A DNA stretch of 5,999 nt from ANME-2 cluster archaeon. GTDB taxonomy: Archaea; Halobacteriota; Methanosarcinia; Methanosarcinales; Methanocomedenaceae. Position numbers and translations under genes: made by a program. This document shows positions 5,931-5,999 of the stretch, one piece after another; the first letter of the stretch is position 1; every line of letters starts with the position of its first letter. The DNA lies in assembly GCA_022353185.1 (NCBI GenBank), contig JAKRWB010000587.1:1-5999 (forward strand), in the 5' to 3' direction. The notes under the pieces were generated by a model that saw only the letters and a program-made list of their open reading frames with translations, searched no databases and was not told the DNA's origin.

Positions 5931-5999
5931 CACAGATATTTTCTTAACAGGTACCGGAATTAACTTTTTCCAGGAAATTACAGAATCCTTTTCAATTCT

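Noticed and set aside
5856..5963. 35-codon open frame beginning MFQSRKINVL
   Set aside because: No ribosome binding site, AT-rich composition and no recognisable features; it overlaps the likely terminator region. Chance is the better explanation.

Overview
The window looks like archaeal chromosome, most probably from the Methanosarcinia or a related methanogen or anaerobic methanotroph (ANME). The grounds are protein families, not a database match. There are three DUF3344-type surface proteins, which I associate mainly with methanogenic archaea, and one of them carries a PGF-CTERM sorting tail. There are also COG1361/COG1470-like Ig-fold surface domains, archaeal GGAG/GGTGA ribosome binding sites and many N-glycosylation sequons. 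Everything real is on the + strand, and every gene encodes an exported cell-surface protein. I see no enzymes, RNA genes, mobile elements or CRISPR arrays.

Layout. (1) 2-598 is the 3' end of a gene that starts outside the window: the end of a DUF3344 domain followed by an Ig-like tail domain. It ends in a strong hairpin plus oligo-T terminator (586-620) whose loop contains part of the stop codon. (2) 599-860 is intergenic. It holds a previously unflagged remnant of another DUF3344 gene (about 639-761), in which the end of the DUF3344 domain is joined directly to the last residues of the Ig-like tail domain, and then an AT-rich promoter region. (3) 861-5849 is a tightly packed four-gene unit in which every adjacent pair overlaps (4, 4 and 22 nt). 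It encodes a small membrane-anchored Ig-fold protein, a DUF3344-CARDB-Ig protein with a C-terminal membrane segment, a large secreted multidomain protein with no anchor, and a DUF3344 protein ending in PGF-CTERM. (4) 5850-5999 is AT-rich and non-coding, with small inverted repeats and a T-rich stretch.

How the genes may work together (inference): four exported products with complementary anchoring modes (internal-positive TM, RR-tailed TM, freely secreted, archaeosortase-type) are probably made together and may form one cell-envelope assembly. DUF3344 has no established function that I know of, so the role is open. The points most worth checking are the gene remnant at 639-761, the missing standard start codon of the third operon gene (best candidate CTG at 2977, set by a GGAGGGG ribosome binding site), and the tail domain shared by the first gene, the remnant and the third operon gene.
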